Below, piece after piece: positions 45,695 through 56,858 of a DNA stretch of 64,000 nucleotides. The position numbers were made by a program, and so were the translations under genes. Numbering within the stretch: position 1 is the stretch's first letter; each line of letters opens with the position of its first letter. The DNA lies in assembly GCF_019320115.1 (NCBI RefSeq), contig NC_089588.1, forward strand, positions 112,778,733-112,842,732. The letters are read 5' to 3'. Under the pieces are notes generated by a model. That model saw only the letters and a list, made by a program, of their open reading frames with translations, ran no database searches and was not told the origin of the DNA. The DNA comes from Miscanthus floridulus (taxonomy: Eukaryota; Streptophyta; Magnoliopsida; Poales; Poaceae).

Positions 45695-46375
45695 GAGCAT
45701 TTCTAGCAGTTCACCAATACCTCCTCTATCCCCATAAAACTGTTATATTAGGCACAACTATTCTTTTTCCTTGCTTGAGCAGTTCTCCGGTACCTCTCCT
45801 TTTTTTTTGTTGGTCACCGATATTTCTCTCATCTCTCCTCAAATAAAGTGAGAGATACAACTCCCCCAATACCATGGAGACCACCCCAACTAACGCTTTT
45901 CAGTCATATTTCCTCTTAAGTCAGTCTCAGTGGGAGTTTCATGAGAGTTTTATTTGCATTTAATGGCCTGCCACATATGCATTTTTTGATGACATGGTAA
46001 TATTTTAAAGAAGACAGAAGAAATGAGTTTAATGGGGATGAAACTCTCTTGGCATGATTAGCAAATCTCTATGAGTCTTAGAATTAAATGTCTATGAAAC
46101 CATGGAATGAAACTTTGCATTGAGAGTAGGAGTTTCATCCAAGTTTCATTTCATTCTATATGACTTGACAGTCTTGGAAACAACGCAATGAAACTCTCCA
46201 CTGAGACTGGTCTTACACTCCTGTGAGGCCGACCTTCCATATATATGGGTATTTGGGGGAGATATATTGGGACACTGCTGCAGCTACTCCCCCAATATTG
46301 ACAAAAGATAATATTAGGCTACCCTAATACATACATATTGGGGATAGGTTAATGGGGACCTGCTGGAGATGGTCC
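45695..46375. mobile_element. MITE with GAGCATTTCTAGCAG / CTGCTGGAGATGGTCC termini
   Basis: Non-coding element with complementary termini of the common GGACCATCTCCAGCAG type and internal CCCCAATA motifs near both ends. It is split by the MITE at 45917-46215. Confidence 0.7.
45917..46215. mobile_element. Nested MITE with AGTCTCAGTGGGAGTTTCAT termini
   Basis: About 300 bp bounded by TAAGTCAGTCTCAGTGGGA and its complement TCCACTGAGACTGGTCTTA. The interior repeats ATGAAACTCTC in both orientations. It lies inside the preceding MITE, so it inserted later. Confidence 0.8.
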
Positions 46376-46440
46376 AAGCAAATGACTTTTGCTTTATACT
46401 GTATATATCTTCACCAAAAAAAAATGCTTTACGAAGCAGC

Positions 46441-48029
46441 CTTAACAAATAGAACCATTATTGCAGTCAACTCGTACTCCCTGTAATGTGAGGTCTGCGG
46501 AATCTAAGCACTGGAAGAGTGATCTTATTGACACAGCCTTTCCTTCAGTCATCTCACCAACCTGGAGAGCTATCTCTCATGGCCTAGATCTCCTGAAAAA
46601 GGGGCTCACATGGAGAGTTGGTAATGGGGATAAAATTCATATAGGCAAACTGGTCTCCAAGTTACAGGAAAAAGACGTCCCTGCCGTCTAAAAAGAGTTG
46701 GCCAACTTTTAAATGAGTCTAGAACCCAATGGGACTGGAATCGTGTGGATCATTTTTTGCTCCCACATGACAGAGAGGCGATTTTGAAGATAAAAGTCCA
46801 CAGTCCGGATCGTGGGGATCTACTTGCTTGGCACTATGAAAAATCAGGTATATTCACAGTCCGCAGTGCTTACCAGCTCGCTGTACAATTGAGGGACAGA
46901 GAAAATTCTTACTGCTGCAGTAGCAGCAGTAACCCTTCGGGGAATAGGTCCTTGTGGAACTCGATCTGGAAGCTAAATGTACCACGGAAAATAAAAGTCT
47001 TTCTATGGCGAGTTGTGAACCATGGCTTGGCAACGAGGCTAAACAAATGGAAACGCTGTTTAGAAAAGGATAACTTGTGCGAGTTGTGTGGGCTGCAGGT
47101 TGAATCGGAATTCCATGCTTTGGTGATGTGCGATCATGCAAGAAACCTGCGCTCTGCTATGAGAAAATTCTGGGCATTGCCAATTGAGGAGCTGCTATCT
47201 TTTACTGGACCAATTTGGTTACTTCTTCTTCTGAGCCATATCCCCAAGAAAATGGCGGAGCTAACGGCTATCATGTTATGGAGGACATGGTTCTTGAGAA
47301 ATGAGGTGGTCCATGGTGCTAAACTAATACATGTGTCTGTATCTGTCAAATTTCTACTTAATTATGCTGATTCTTTGCAATTAAGCCATTGCCTGACACT
47401 GAAGGAGGATATGAAAGGTAAAAAACCTATCCTGTCAGAATATGAACAAAGCAGGCATGACAAAGAAAAAAGAAAAGCTCGGCAATTATTAGAAAGTTGG
47501 AAGCCTCCTGAACAAGGATGGGTGAAAGTTAATGTCGATGGAGCATTTAACCAAGATACTGGCCGTGCGGGTATTGGTATTGTGATACGGGACAGTGCAG
47601 GTGTGGCTATAATTTGTGCTTGGAAGGCTATCTTTGATGGGATGAATGCAAAGGAGGTTGAAGCCTCAGCTTGCTTAGAAGGGGTGCGATTGGCAACCGA
47701 ATGGACGCGGAGTAAAACCATTATCGAATCTTACTGTTCATCAGTTATTCAAGCTGCTTGCCGCCCAGGTGTGGATAAATCGTAGCTCACTTTTATTGTA
47801 AATGATATAAAACATGTGTCTAGAATGCGAGCAGAGGTGAGATTCCAGTTTGTGAGGAGAGAGCAAAATGAAATCGCTCATGAACTCACGCAGCTGGCGA
47901 AACGCACGTCACACAACAGTGTGGCATGCGCAGGTTACCCAATGCGTGGAGTCGTTGATTGTGAAAGATTGTAACCTATTTCATGAGTAATCAATAGAGC
48001 TCTCTCCTTTCTCGCAAAAAAAAAAAAAG
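46441..48029 (+). pseudogene. L1-type LINE, 3' part of ORF2 with poly(A) tail
   Basis: A reverse-transcriptase tail region (TWRAISHGLDLLKKGLTWRV) changes frame near 46660. The 46745 frame then carries the zf-RVT domain (SIWKLNVPRKIKVFLWRVVN with CELCGLQVESEFHALVMC) and a C-terminal plant RNase H (WVKVNVDGAF, GIGIVIRDSAG, EVEASACLEGVRLA). In RNase H the usual Asp of the ESDC motif is Tyr (IIESYCSSV), and a TAG at 47783 falls where Gln is expected. The sequence ends in about 12 A residues at 48018-48029. The upstream two thirds of the LINE are absent, as is usual for 5'-truncated copies. I could not find a convincing target duplication. Confidence 0.85.
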
Positions 48030-48481
48030 AATACCCTTGCGCTTTGTTCTTGTTCTTTCCAGGTTTGCTGGATTGCCAACGGAAGATTATTTATTGGCCC
48101 TGCACGGATGATCGCATTGTTGATGTCAGCAAGCGTCATCAGTACTCGAAACAGTAGGAAAAAAAAAAGAGCTGCCTTTATTACTAGTGAAAGCAAAAGA
48201 CAATAATACCAGATAAACTTAAAATTGAGTAAAATTTAGCACAGTAATAGTGCTTAAGATACCAAATGTAATCCATTCAATTCAATCATTTTTAAATGCT
48301 CTTCAACATTCGCATAGCCGATTCTGTCAGTTCCAGCTTCTTAACATTTTGTCTAAAATGCAGGTCATAATCGCTGTAAGTCTCATTGTTCTCCAACGTT
48401 TTAAAATTTTAATTAAAAAATTCGGTTTAATTAGAGGTTGCAATTTACTAACAAACAACTAATTGCGGGTTGCAGCAAGGT
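48030..48481. other. Spacer, no gene seen
   Basis: AT-rich, with an A-run at about 48158-48169. No open frame or RNA recognised. It may be 3' flank of the former NLR locus. Confidence 0.35.
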
Positions 48482-48486
48482 GAATC
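48482..48486. repeat. Target site duplication GAATC (left)
   Basis: Matches GAATC at 51411-51415 across the solo LTR. Confidence 0.85.
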
Positions 48487-51410
48487 TGTCACACCAAATT
48501 TTAAGGATAAAATTGAATGCACCAAACTCGAGTGTGCTCAGGGATCAGTCACACACACAAATTGACAAATTATATAAAGTATCATCACGGTGTATTTTAC
48601 ATCACGATTAATAACATCACATTATCTTACACAACACAGCGGAAAGTAAAAAGAGATAGCGCTCTCTTGGAAGCTTCAATACAGGGACGGTTGACTGATT
48701 GACCACAAGCCTAATAGTCCTCAGGAAACTCCTCATACACGTTGCCATCTGTTACCCATCCGAGATTTTTATCTAAATATTGAAAGTAAACAAGCGTAAG
48801 TACTTCCCATACTTAACAAGTTAACATGGGGTTATGAAAGCTCAAAAAGGATAACACTGGTTTACTGCAGTTAGCACTTTTAGCGAGTCAAGATTTTATC
48901 ATCTACTATCAACAAGTTATGCTTAAGCTCTCATTTAAACCCACATAATCAGATATCAGAATCATTTGCATCATATTATCATCGTATACCATCATAAATG
49001 AACAACAATAAGTAACCAGTTATTCTGTGAGTTTTCCGGGCCGCTCGTGACCGTGAGCACGGCTGTTATAACAGTTTGTAACCCTCTGCAGAGGTGGTGC
49101 ACATTCACCGCGAGTCATGATTCCTATATGCCCGGGTTAATTACTCCCATATCACTGCCAAGGTGAGCGGGCAGGGTACTCTATGAAGCCATTTCATAGG
49201 TTTCTCTCATAAGTTAGGACCGCTAGGTTTTCTCGGCAGGCAGATGTAGGAACCCCCTTTCCTATGACACATATCCATCGCGGCTATACACATAGGAACA
49301 GAGGCAGTCCTATACCCAACGTGGCAAGCCCCTTTTGCGCCATAAAGGTAACCTCTAACCAGCTAGAAAAGGTCCTATTACTGAGCTAAAGTCAGAGTCA
49401 TGTGACCCTCACGGTTGCACTGTCTGTCCCAGCTTTTGCCGACAGATAAGTCCTTATGGAGGACCGGGAGCATCATGATCAAAAGCCATTTGCTCCTTAG
49501 CCCTATAATTTAGTTGTTTAAAAGCAACTTTTACCTTTTGTTTCCATAGAATCATTGTTCATTATGTAGCTCATGTATAGTTATATTGAGCGCTAGCAAA
49601 CTACCCATATGCATATAACCCATAGGAGAACAAGGATGTCCTTACGGGTATCAAAATTAGACGCATGCAAATGAGTAATTAATAAATGGTGAATAGGCAT
49701 CAAGGTAGATCCCATGCTATACTTGCCTTGGTTAGCAAACTCCTGTTGATCCTGCTAGTCATCAAAGTACTCATGGTCACTAACGTTCTCCTCACCGTCT
49801 GAACACGACCAACACGGCGACATACAACATTCTAGGAACATTCATGCAAAGCAAACAATACTATAGTTAGAACAGTACACCAACAGTGTATAAAACAAAT
49901 TAAAATGTTTATGAAAAGAATCTACATCTCGCTACGATCACGGCAACGCGAAGTTCACGAAAAACGGAGCTAAAACGCGAAAGTTATGATTTAAACGGGA
50001 TTTACTATAGCAATTTATTTAATTAAATATAACCATGAAATTTAAAAGTTGCAAACATGATTAACAGTGGTACTAACACGTAGATTATGAAATTACGAAA
50101 CTAACGCAATTTGAACGGGTCGATTCGGAGCTAAAACGACGATTGTATGAGCAAAACAGTGCAATGGCATTTCTGTAAATACTGAAAACGTATTTTGAAC
50201 TAAAACAGTATATTTTACGTTTTCAAAAGGAGAAAGCGTACTCAGTAAATGTGTTTTGGACTGCGGGTTATATTTGGCCGAACTCGGGGGTCTCTTTATC
50301 AAAACTACCACGCGAAGGGGTATCTGCTTATGTGAGCCGTTGGATCAAGAACGGACGGCTCAGAATAGATGGGAGGGAGAGAGAGAGAGAGGCGCCGGCC
50401 GGGAACAGTGGCTCCGGCGGCGGCTCAGCCATTGTCGGCGGCGAGGACTCACCGGCGCGATCGGTGCGAGGGCTACGGACCACGGTTTGTCCATCTGAGA
50501 GTACTGAGGGAGAGAGGGGGTGAAGGGGACCTCAGATAGGCCGATACAGCGGCCGGAGGACGCGGCCGAGGCGGCGGTCGCCATGGCCGGCGGCATGGAG
50601 CTCACGGGCGCACGTAAAACGGGGTCTATGGGCCATGAAACACGCAAAAAACAGTACGGGGAGAAAGAGGGGAGCACGGTGAAGCTCACCGCGGTGACAA
50701 ACGGGTCGGAATCGGCTCGGGGACGGCAATCCGTGCGGAGGGGCGGTCGGTGAACCCCGGCGCTTCTCCATGCGACGGTTGCGGCCTTCTCGTCCGCGGG
50801 CGAACGCGAAATGGAGTGGGGAGGCAGCAGGGGGTGCGCGCGGAGGTTCTCGGCTCCCTTTTAAAAGAGACCAGGGAGCAGGGCGACGCGCCCATGACGC
50901 CAGGAGCGGGGCGGCGGTTCCCCTCGACCGCGCGCGACTCGAGAGGTGGGGGAAGGCACTGACGGGCGGGGCTGGGTCATCAGCGGCTGAGAGGGAAGGG
51001 AGGCGTGGCGGCAGCGGTTGTCAGCCCGCCAGAGTGGGCCGGCTCAGGAAGGAAGGGGGAGGGGAAAGGAGGGCGCGCGTGGCTGGGCTGGTGGGCTGGC
51101 GCGGAAGAAAAGGCCCGCGGGCCGAAATGAAGAAGGGGAGAGGGAGAAAAGAATTTTCCTTTTTCTTTTTATTTTCAAGAGTTTTAGCAAACCATTTTCA
51201 AATTGATTTTGTATCCAAATTCAAATTTGATCAAAACCAATCATTGCAAAAATAAAGGTGCAGCAGCATGTATGCATCAAAAGGTTACTAACCTTATATT
51301 TAATTTTAATTTCCCAAAAATTATTAATTTCCTATATTTGAATGCACACATAATAACATAATTAAATCAAATTTACTTATTTTAAAAGAATGAAATTTTT
51401 GGGTGTTACA
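48487..51410 (-). mobile_element. Solo LTR of a gypsy (Tekay-like) element
   Basis: On the - strand it runs TGTAACACCCAAAAATTTCA ... CCTTAAAATTTGGTGTGACA, 2.9 kb, flanked by GAATC on both sides, with no internal region. Loss of the interior by LTR-LTR recombination explains this. The CGTGAGCACGGCTG segment (49049-49062) and the following 800 bp correspond in reverse to the middle of the LTRs at 51677 and 56859, so this is a related but distinct family. The GC-rich part 50330-51130 is LTR sequence and not a host gene, although it holds several overlapping open frames. Confidence 0.9.
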
Positions 51411-51590
51411 GAATCTGAATCAAAGAAGTAGGAGAAATAAAGGTTCGCAGAAGGGGAAAACGACATATTTGGGTGTTACAGAATCTGAATCAAAGAATCA
51501 AAGAAGCAGGAGAAATTTTTGGGTGTTACAGAATCTGAATCAAAGAATGAATTTTTTTGGGTGTTACATAATCTGAATCAAATTTACTTA
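51399..51590. repeat. Fourfold repeat of the LTR end plus target flank
   Basis: TTTGGGTGTTACAGAATCTG with the following AATCAAA appears at about 51399, 51468, 51518 and 51555 (the last with TAATCTG). Each copy joins the last 13 bp of the solo LTR to host flank. Spacing is irregular (about 70, 50, 37 bp) with A/G-rich filler. Confidence 0.85.
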
Positions 51591-51671
51591 TTTGTAGCTG
51601 CACAATTAGAAATCCGTTTCCCAATCCATCAACGGCAATCTGAAACCGAGATAGAACCGACATAGAAGAAA

Positions 51672-51676
51672 ATAAG
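51672..51676. repeat. Target site duplication ATAAG (left)
   Basis: Identical to 59887-59891 across the gypsy element. Confidence 0.9.
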
Positions 51677-54600
51677 TGTACCACCCTAAAATTTGCTTCT
51701 CTTGAAATAGAGCTAAAATGATTTAATTTTGTATTTTTATGCTCATGAAAACATGGGAAATAATAAATTTTTACTAGATTAAAATTTATCTTAAGGTAGA
51801 AACGTGTTTGTTGCATTCATACCGGTCGCACCTTGTGTTTCTATGTGCAAAATATGTTTTTCTTTAAAATACGTTTAGGAGACGAATATCTGTCTCTAGG
51901 AATTTTCCAGCTTCTTTCTGAAATTTAATTCCTACCTCCTTCACCTTAATCTTTATGTTCCAAGTTCCCAACAATCTTTGCATGAGCTCCAAATACTTTA
52001 TTTGGGTACATCATGTTCCAAAGTGTCTCTGGGAATTTTCCCCAAATTTTCGGAGGTCTCGGAGTATTTTTCGTGGCTTAAATATCAATTCTAGATTTTT
52101 CTAGAATTATTTTATTCGCAAAATTAATTAATTCCAAAAATAAATAATATATCTCATTTTACAACAACTCTCAAAGCCCATGTACAATAATCCTAATAAA
52201 TCCTAAAGATCCATGCATTTATTTACTAATAGGCTTTAATGATTATTTAGGTCCATTAGTAAATGTGGAGGGTGCAACATCAATTAATATCATATTGTTA
52301 GTTGATGTAGATGTGGGGGAGTTTTTCTCCCTATAAATATGTACCAACCTCTTAAACAAAGCACATCAAAATTACCGTAAGGGGAGCCCCTAGTTTAGGA
52401 AACAACTCGTGTAGTATAAATTAGATTTTTCTCCTCCGTCTCTCGCCATCGCCGTCGCTGTCACCGCCGCGCTGCCCGACGCCGTAGACCCGTCGTCGAC
52501 CGCAAGAAGGAACTAGGTGAGTTCACCATCTTCTTCTCTTATTCCCTATGCTCTCGGCTCGTCAAACCGTGGCCTCTAGGGCCCAAACCTAGCGCTCCGA
52601 GAAGCTTCTCGTCGCCGGTAATGGAGCTCCACCTCGTCGGTTTTCTTCTCCGGCCGGTGACTCTCTCTCCCCCTCTTTTCTAATCTGGGCCGTCCAGATT
52701 CAATCCAATGGTCCAAGATCATCTGTACCCCTTCGCCGGATTTATTTACAACAGAGCCCCTGCAGTTTCGCGTAATATAACCCACAGTCGGTGGCGCACT
52801 TCCAGAATACGTTTTCCTATTCCGAAAGCATAGTTTCTTTCTAGTAGATTCATAATACGTTTTCTCTTTCAGAAAGCATAAAATCCCTCTGTTAGATTCA
52901 AAATACGTTTTTTGTTTTGAAAACGTAGTTTCTTCGGTTAGATCCAAAATACGCTTTCATCTATTTATAGTTTTGCCACTAGTCTTATTTAGGCCATAAA
53001 ATCTTTGTTTTAACTCCGTTTTGATCCATTCAAGTTGCGTTAGATTCATAATTGAGTAATCTACATGGTCATCCTACTGTTAAATATATTTTCAACTTTT
53101 GAAATTCGAGGCTTTAGTAAAGGAAATCTTGTTTAATTCATAAATTTTTCGTTATAGCTCCTATTAGAGTGCTTTTCATGTCTGTGTGTTCGTAGTGAGA
53201 CGTAGATTCATTTTACAAACTTTTTATCTTGATTTTATATTTGGTGTACTGTTCTAATTTAGATCTATTGTTTGCTTTGTATATGATTGCATGGAAGCTT
53301 GTGTGGTGCTTTATGATCATGTATAGTCGGTGAGCTTTGCGTTGGTGATATAAAAGAAGTTGGTGATCCAGAAGAAGACCTTTGGAGGTTACAATTCAAT
53401 AGAAGAAGGATCTCAGTTTAAGGCAAGTATAGCATGGGATCTTCCTTGTTATCCTATTCACCTTAATATAATTTTAATCATATGCATGTGTCTACCTTGG
53501 CAACCGTAGTAATTTTCCTAACTATTTGATATCTTGGATTCCTTGATTCCTATGGGTTATTGCATTGGGTAGTATGATGCTAGTACTCAACTAAAGCTAT
53601 GATCTTGTAACTTGACTAATGGTATATGTAATAAACATTAAAAGATGCTTTTTAGCAACATGGAATAAGGGGGCCAGAGCATTGGGCTATTTTATGGTAC
53701 TCTGATTCCTCTCCCTAAGGACTTATCTGTAAGCGAATATCCGGGACTTACAGTACAGCTGTGAGGGCTACATGGCTCTAGCTTTAGCTTAGTATGAGGA
53801 CCTTTTCTAGCTTGTTAGTGGTTACCTTTATGGCGCAAGAGGGGTTCCGACAGGTATGATCTCGGCTTGCCAAGAGGGTGAACTTTGGTTTCTTGGTATT
53901 TTGTTAGTCACTCCTTGGAGGGGGTTCATGCTTATTGATGGAGAAATCTTAGCGGCCCAAACTTATTAGATGAACCTTTGAAAGGCTTCATAGTGAACCC
54001 TATCGACCTTCCTTGGTAGTGGATCAAGAGGTTAGTCACCTCGGACAAAAGGGTAAATCATGACTCATAGTGAAAGTGTACAACCTCTATAGAGTGTAAA
54101 ACTGGTATATCAGTCGTGCTCACGGTCACGAGCGGCCTTGGACTCTTACGGAATAGATGATGAACACTGATGATATTGATGATAAAAATGCTCACTAATG
54201 ATTACTGTTTATGCTATTTATTATTCATGTTTACCTGATTATGTGTTTATATGGGCTTGTGATAAACTTGTTGCTACTCCTATGCTAAAATTGTGACAAT
54301 TAAAAGCTAATTATAGTTGAACCAGTGTCAGCCTTTTGAGCCTCATGAACCCCATATTATATTTGTTGAGTATGACATGTACTTACGCTTACTTTACTTT
54401 TCAATTTTTTGGAAAATCTGGATGGGTACCAGATTGCTAGAGTTTGTTGGAATTAGGTTTGTGATCAACCAGTCAGTTGTCCCTATGGAATTGGAGTCTT
54501 CAACCGAAGATCGGAGTTATCTTTTTGCTGTTTGTTGTCTAAGGTTATATTCTTTATATTAAGTATGTTATATATTAAGCATTGTCTATTGATATTACCT

Positions 54601-54684
54601 TTATTTGTAGCTATATGTGAGATTTGACTTCCTGGGCTCACATATAGTGTGTATATGGTTTTGTCCTTAAAACCGGGTGCTACA
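51677..54684 (+). repeat. Gypsy 5' LTR
   Basis: Starts TGTACCACCC. TATA box TATAAATA at 52332-52339, followed by a leader rich in CCGTCG. Near-identical to 56859-59886 with scattered substitutions and a few small indels. Confidence 0.9.
52332..52339 (+). promoter_or_regulatory. LTR TATA box
   Basis: TATAAATA in both LTRs (also 57512-57519), preceded by a conserved GTTTTTCTCCC. Confidence 0.65.
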
Positions 54685-54687
54685 AAG

Positions 54688-54699
54688 TGGTATTAAAGC
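54688..54699 (+). promoter_or_regulatory. Primer binding site (initiator Met tRNA), two mismatches
   Basis: TGGTATTAAAGC, against TGGTATCAGAGC expected. Both differences are transitions. Confidence 0.75.
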
Positions 54700-55728
54700 A
54701 ATGCTGACCGTATGACGCAAGTCTAATAGAAACTGGTCATTTTAAGGTTTAGAAGTTGCTACAAAACCCTTGCTCTATGAACCTTGATATTTTCTTCTCT
54801 ACTATGTCACTACCCTTGTTATTCATCTCTACCTTGGTGCTTATTTTGAAGTCTTTATTCTCATCTTCACTCCTTGATTTGATATGCTTTTAGAACTATT
54901 CCTGATCATCTTCTTGCGTAATCTGAAGATGAGTCTTAGGATTGATACCCCTAGTACAATGAGGATGATAGTATCGCAAGTTGAGTCATTGATTGAATTT
55001 TGCACCTTTAGTGCTTTGTTGAATTATTATTATGCTTCTGCTTGTTTTGAATCTTTGTAATGATTGCAATGATCTTGTTGGGTGTTCCCACAATTTCATT
55101 TAGTTTATAGGCCTAAGGTATAAGGATTAATAAAATAATTAGTCGGGTTTTTGTTCTCTCCTGTTTTCTCTATCGTGCCTTCGGAGCAACTTATATTTAT
55201 CAGTTTATATCTCTGTCTTTGGACTACCTAAAATCATGACAAAATTCTGGACGACATTAGACTTCAATATCTTTCTCTGACCACAAGAATCACCTTGATA
55301 GCTATGTTGGTTATGGAGTTATGAAAATCACAAGACAATACATCGATGCTGTCTGAAGCCTGGAATAGTTTCTGTTGTGCACTGCTTTCGACTACCTGAA
55401 CTGCAGAATTTGGAAAAGTGTTCTATAAGGAAGTTGTGGATAGTTTGATAAGCTTTCCAACAATATAAATTGTAGCTCTATTGGATTAATAGAATAAGAG
55501 TTACAGCTGTGTTACTGCGCTGTTGTTTTTCTGCTCACGAGGAATTTTAGATTTCTTGTTCTTGTTCAAACACGAGAGTATCAATGGGATGTCAGAATGT
55601 CTTGATACTAGTTACCTCATCTAGAAGAAGGTGCAAGCTACCCTTTTTGTGTCCCCTAGCTGATATTTTCTTAAGGAGGGTAGCCAAGATAAAGAATTTG
55701 CAAGATGAAGTACCATACGTTCTAGTTT
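54700..55728 (+). other. Gypsy interior, no recognisable coding
   Basis: Sits where gag would be, but I see no gag or zinc knuckle in any frame. It may be foreign filler. Confidence 0.4.
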
Positions 55729-55781
55729 GCGCAGCGGAAGCATGGTGGGCCAATAACCCACAGGTCCCAGGATCGAAACCT
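55729..55781 (+). ncRNA. Initiator Met tRNA-like fragment (D arm to T arm), anticodon altered
   Basis: Fifty-three bases follow plant tRNA-iMet from the D stem (GCGCAGCGGAAGC) through the anticodon arm (GTGGG-loop-CCCAC at 55745-55761) and the T arm (CAGGTCCCAGGATCGAAACC). I count only two differences from the sequence I know. One is in the anticodon, where the loop reads CCAATAA in place of CCCATAA, so CAT has become AAT. Both halves of the acceptor stem are replaced by unrelated sequence, so it is not a functional tRNA gene. Confidence 0.75.
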
Positions 55782-55980
55782 TTGTAAGGAGATATGGGAC
55801 ATCTATAGTTTGTTATACGTGGGCTCATAAAACATCAATGTGACATCAAGCCTGACAAGTGAGTTCTCTACGTGGATATGTTAATAGGGGGAAAGGTACC
55901 AAGAAAGTTAGTGATGTGATTGAAACCCACTCAAAGATGTGAGAGAAACTCAGAGTTTTAAATAATGAGATTTGGTTATA

Positions 55981-56482
55981 GGTTTAAGGGAGGTTTATCC
56001 AAGACCATCAAGATGTTGATAGTGTTACTGGAGAAGGTTTTAAGTTCAGATCAAAAGACCTCAGCTAAGTATTTGAAGGAGTAAAAAAAAAGAGGTTGAG
56101 GTAAAGCCTATATATTAGCATTGCTAGATCAGGACAAGAGCTTTATATCCACTAGGATTCACCCTGTCAAGGTGTGGGATATGTTCTTATGCAAGAAGAA
56201 AAAGTAGAGGCTTATGCAAGAAAACATGAGATGGAACATCTAACGTATGATCTAGAGTTATCCATTGTGGAGCATGAGGTACTATCTATTTGGGCATAAC
56301 AAGTGACATCGAGGTGGATCACAAGAATCTAATGGACATCTTCACTAAGTAGATTATGAGCTTGTGACATCATTGTTGGATTGAAGCAATCAAGGTTTTA
56401 TGACTTGGAAAAGTGCTATCACTTGGAGAAGCAAAAGTCGTTGTCGATGTCTTTAGCAAGAGAGAGTTATGCTAAGAAGATT
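55981..56482 (+). pseudogene. Decayed gypsy RT/RNase H tail
   Basis: Scattered frames still match the end of a Ty3/gypsy RT-RNase H: GYVLMQEEKVEAYA-like, then RKHEMEHLTYDLELSIVEHE, a WITRI.WTSS block in place of the usual DHKSL, and LEKQKSLSMSLARESYAK in place of GKANVVADALSRKS. Several frame changes and stops (for example 56206, 56299, 56348) are present. No catalytic residue set survives. Confidence 0.7.
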
Positions 56483-56843
56483 TGAACGACACCATGGACT
56501 AAGAATAGTCGTTTGAGAGTTGAGCAACTTGATCTGAGCATCTGAAGTCATTAATGTTTTAAAGTTAGCAATAGAATCTACTTTAGACCAAGAAAGTAAG
56601 GAAGCTCCATTGGAAGTTGAATATTTTAAGAAAAAGAATTGATATTATGGACTAAATAGGAAATGTGACCTAGTGATTGGAGTTACCTAAGTATTGTTTG
56701 GAGTACCTTTCAAAATCTTGGAATCAGTTTGACAAGTTACTTGGAGTATGGTTAACAGGTATGCAAAGTAGAGAAGAATCCAAAGGCGAAGAATTTGTAT
56801 CTCTTTTATCACCATCTTTCGAATCTTGAGGTCGAGATTCATC

Positions 56844-56858
56844 TTAAGGGGGTAGAAT
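56844..56858 (+). promoter_or_regulatory. Polypurine tract
   Basis: TTAAGGGGGTAGAAT directly before the 3' LTR, the start point for plus-strand DNA synthesis. Confidence 0.85.

Noticed and set aside
50251..51255. Several overlapping GC-rich open frames, up to 161 codons, that could suggest a host gene
   Set aside because: They lie wholly inside the solo LTR. They overlap one another on both strands, are rich in Gly/Arg from base composition and show no domain.
55729..55781. A functional tRNA gene
   Set aside because: Acceptor stem missing on both sides and the anticodon base changed. No A-box start context or terminator T-run suited to expression.
55584..55787. 67-codon frame overlapping the tRNA-like stretch
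   Set aside because: No gag or pol similarity. The frame runs through structured tRNA-derived sequence and is by chance.
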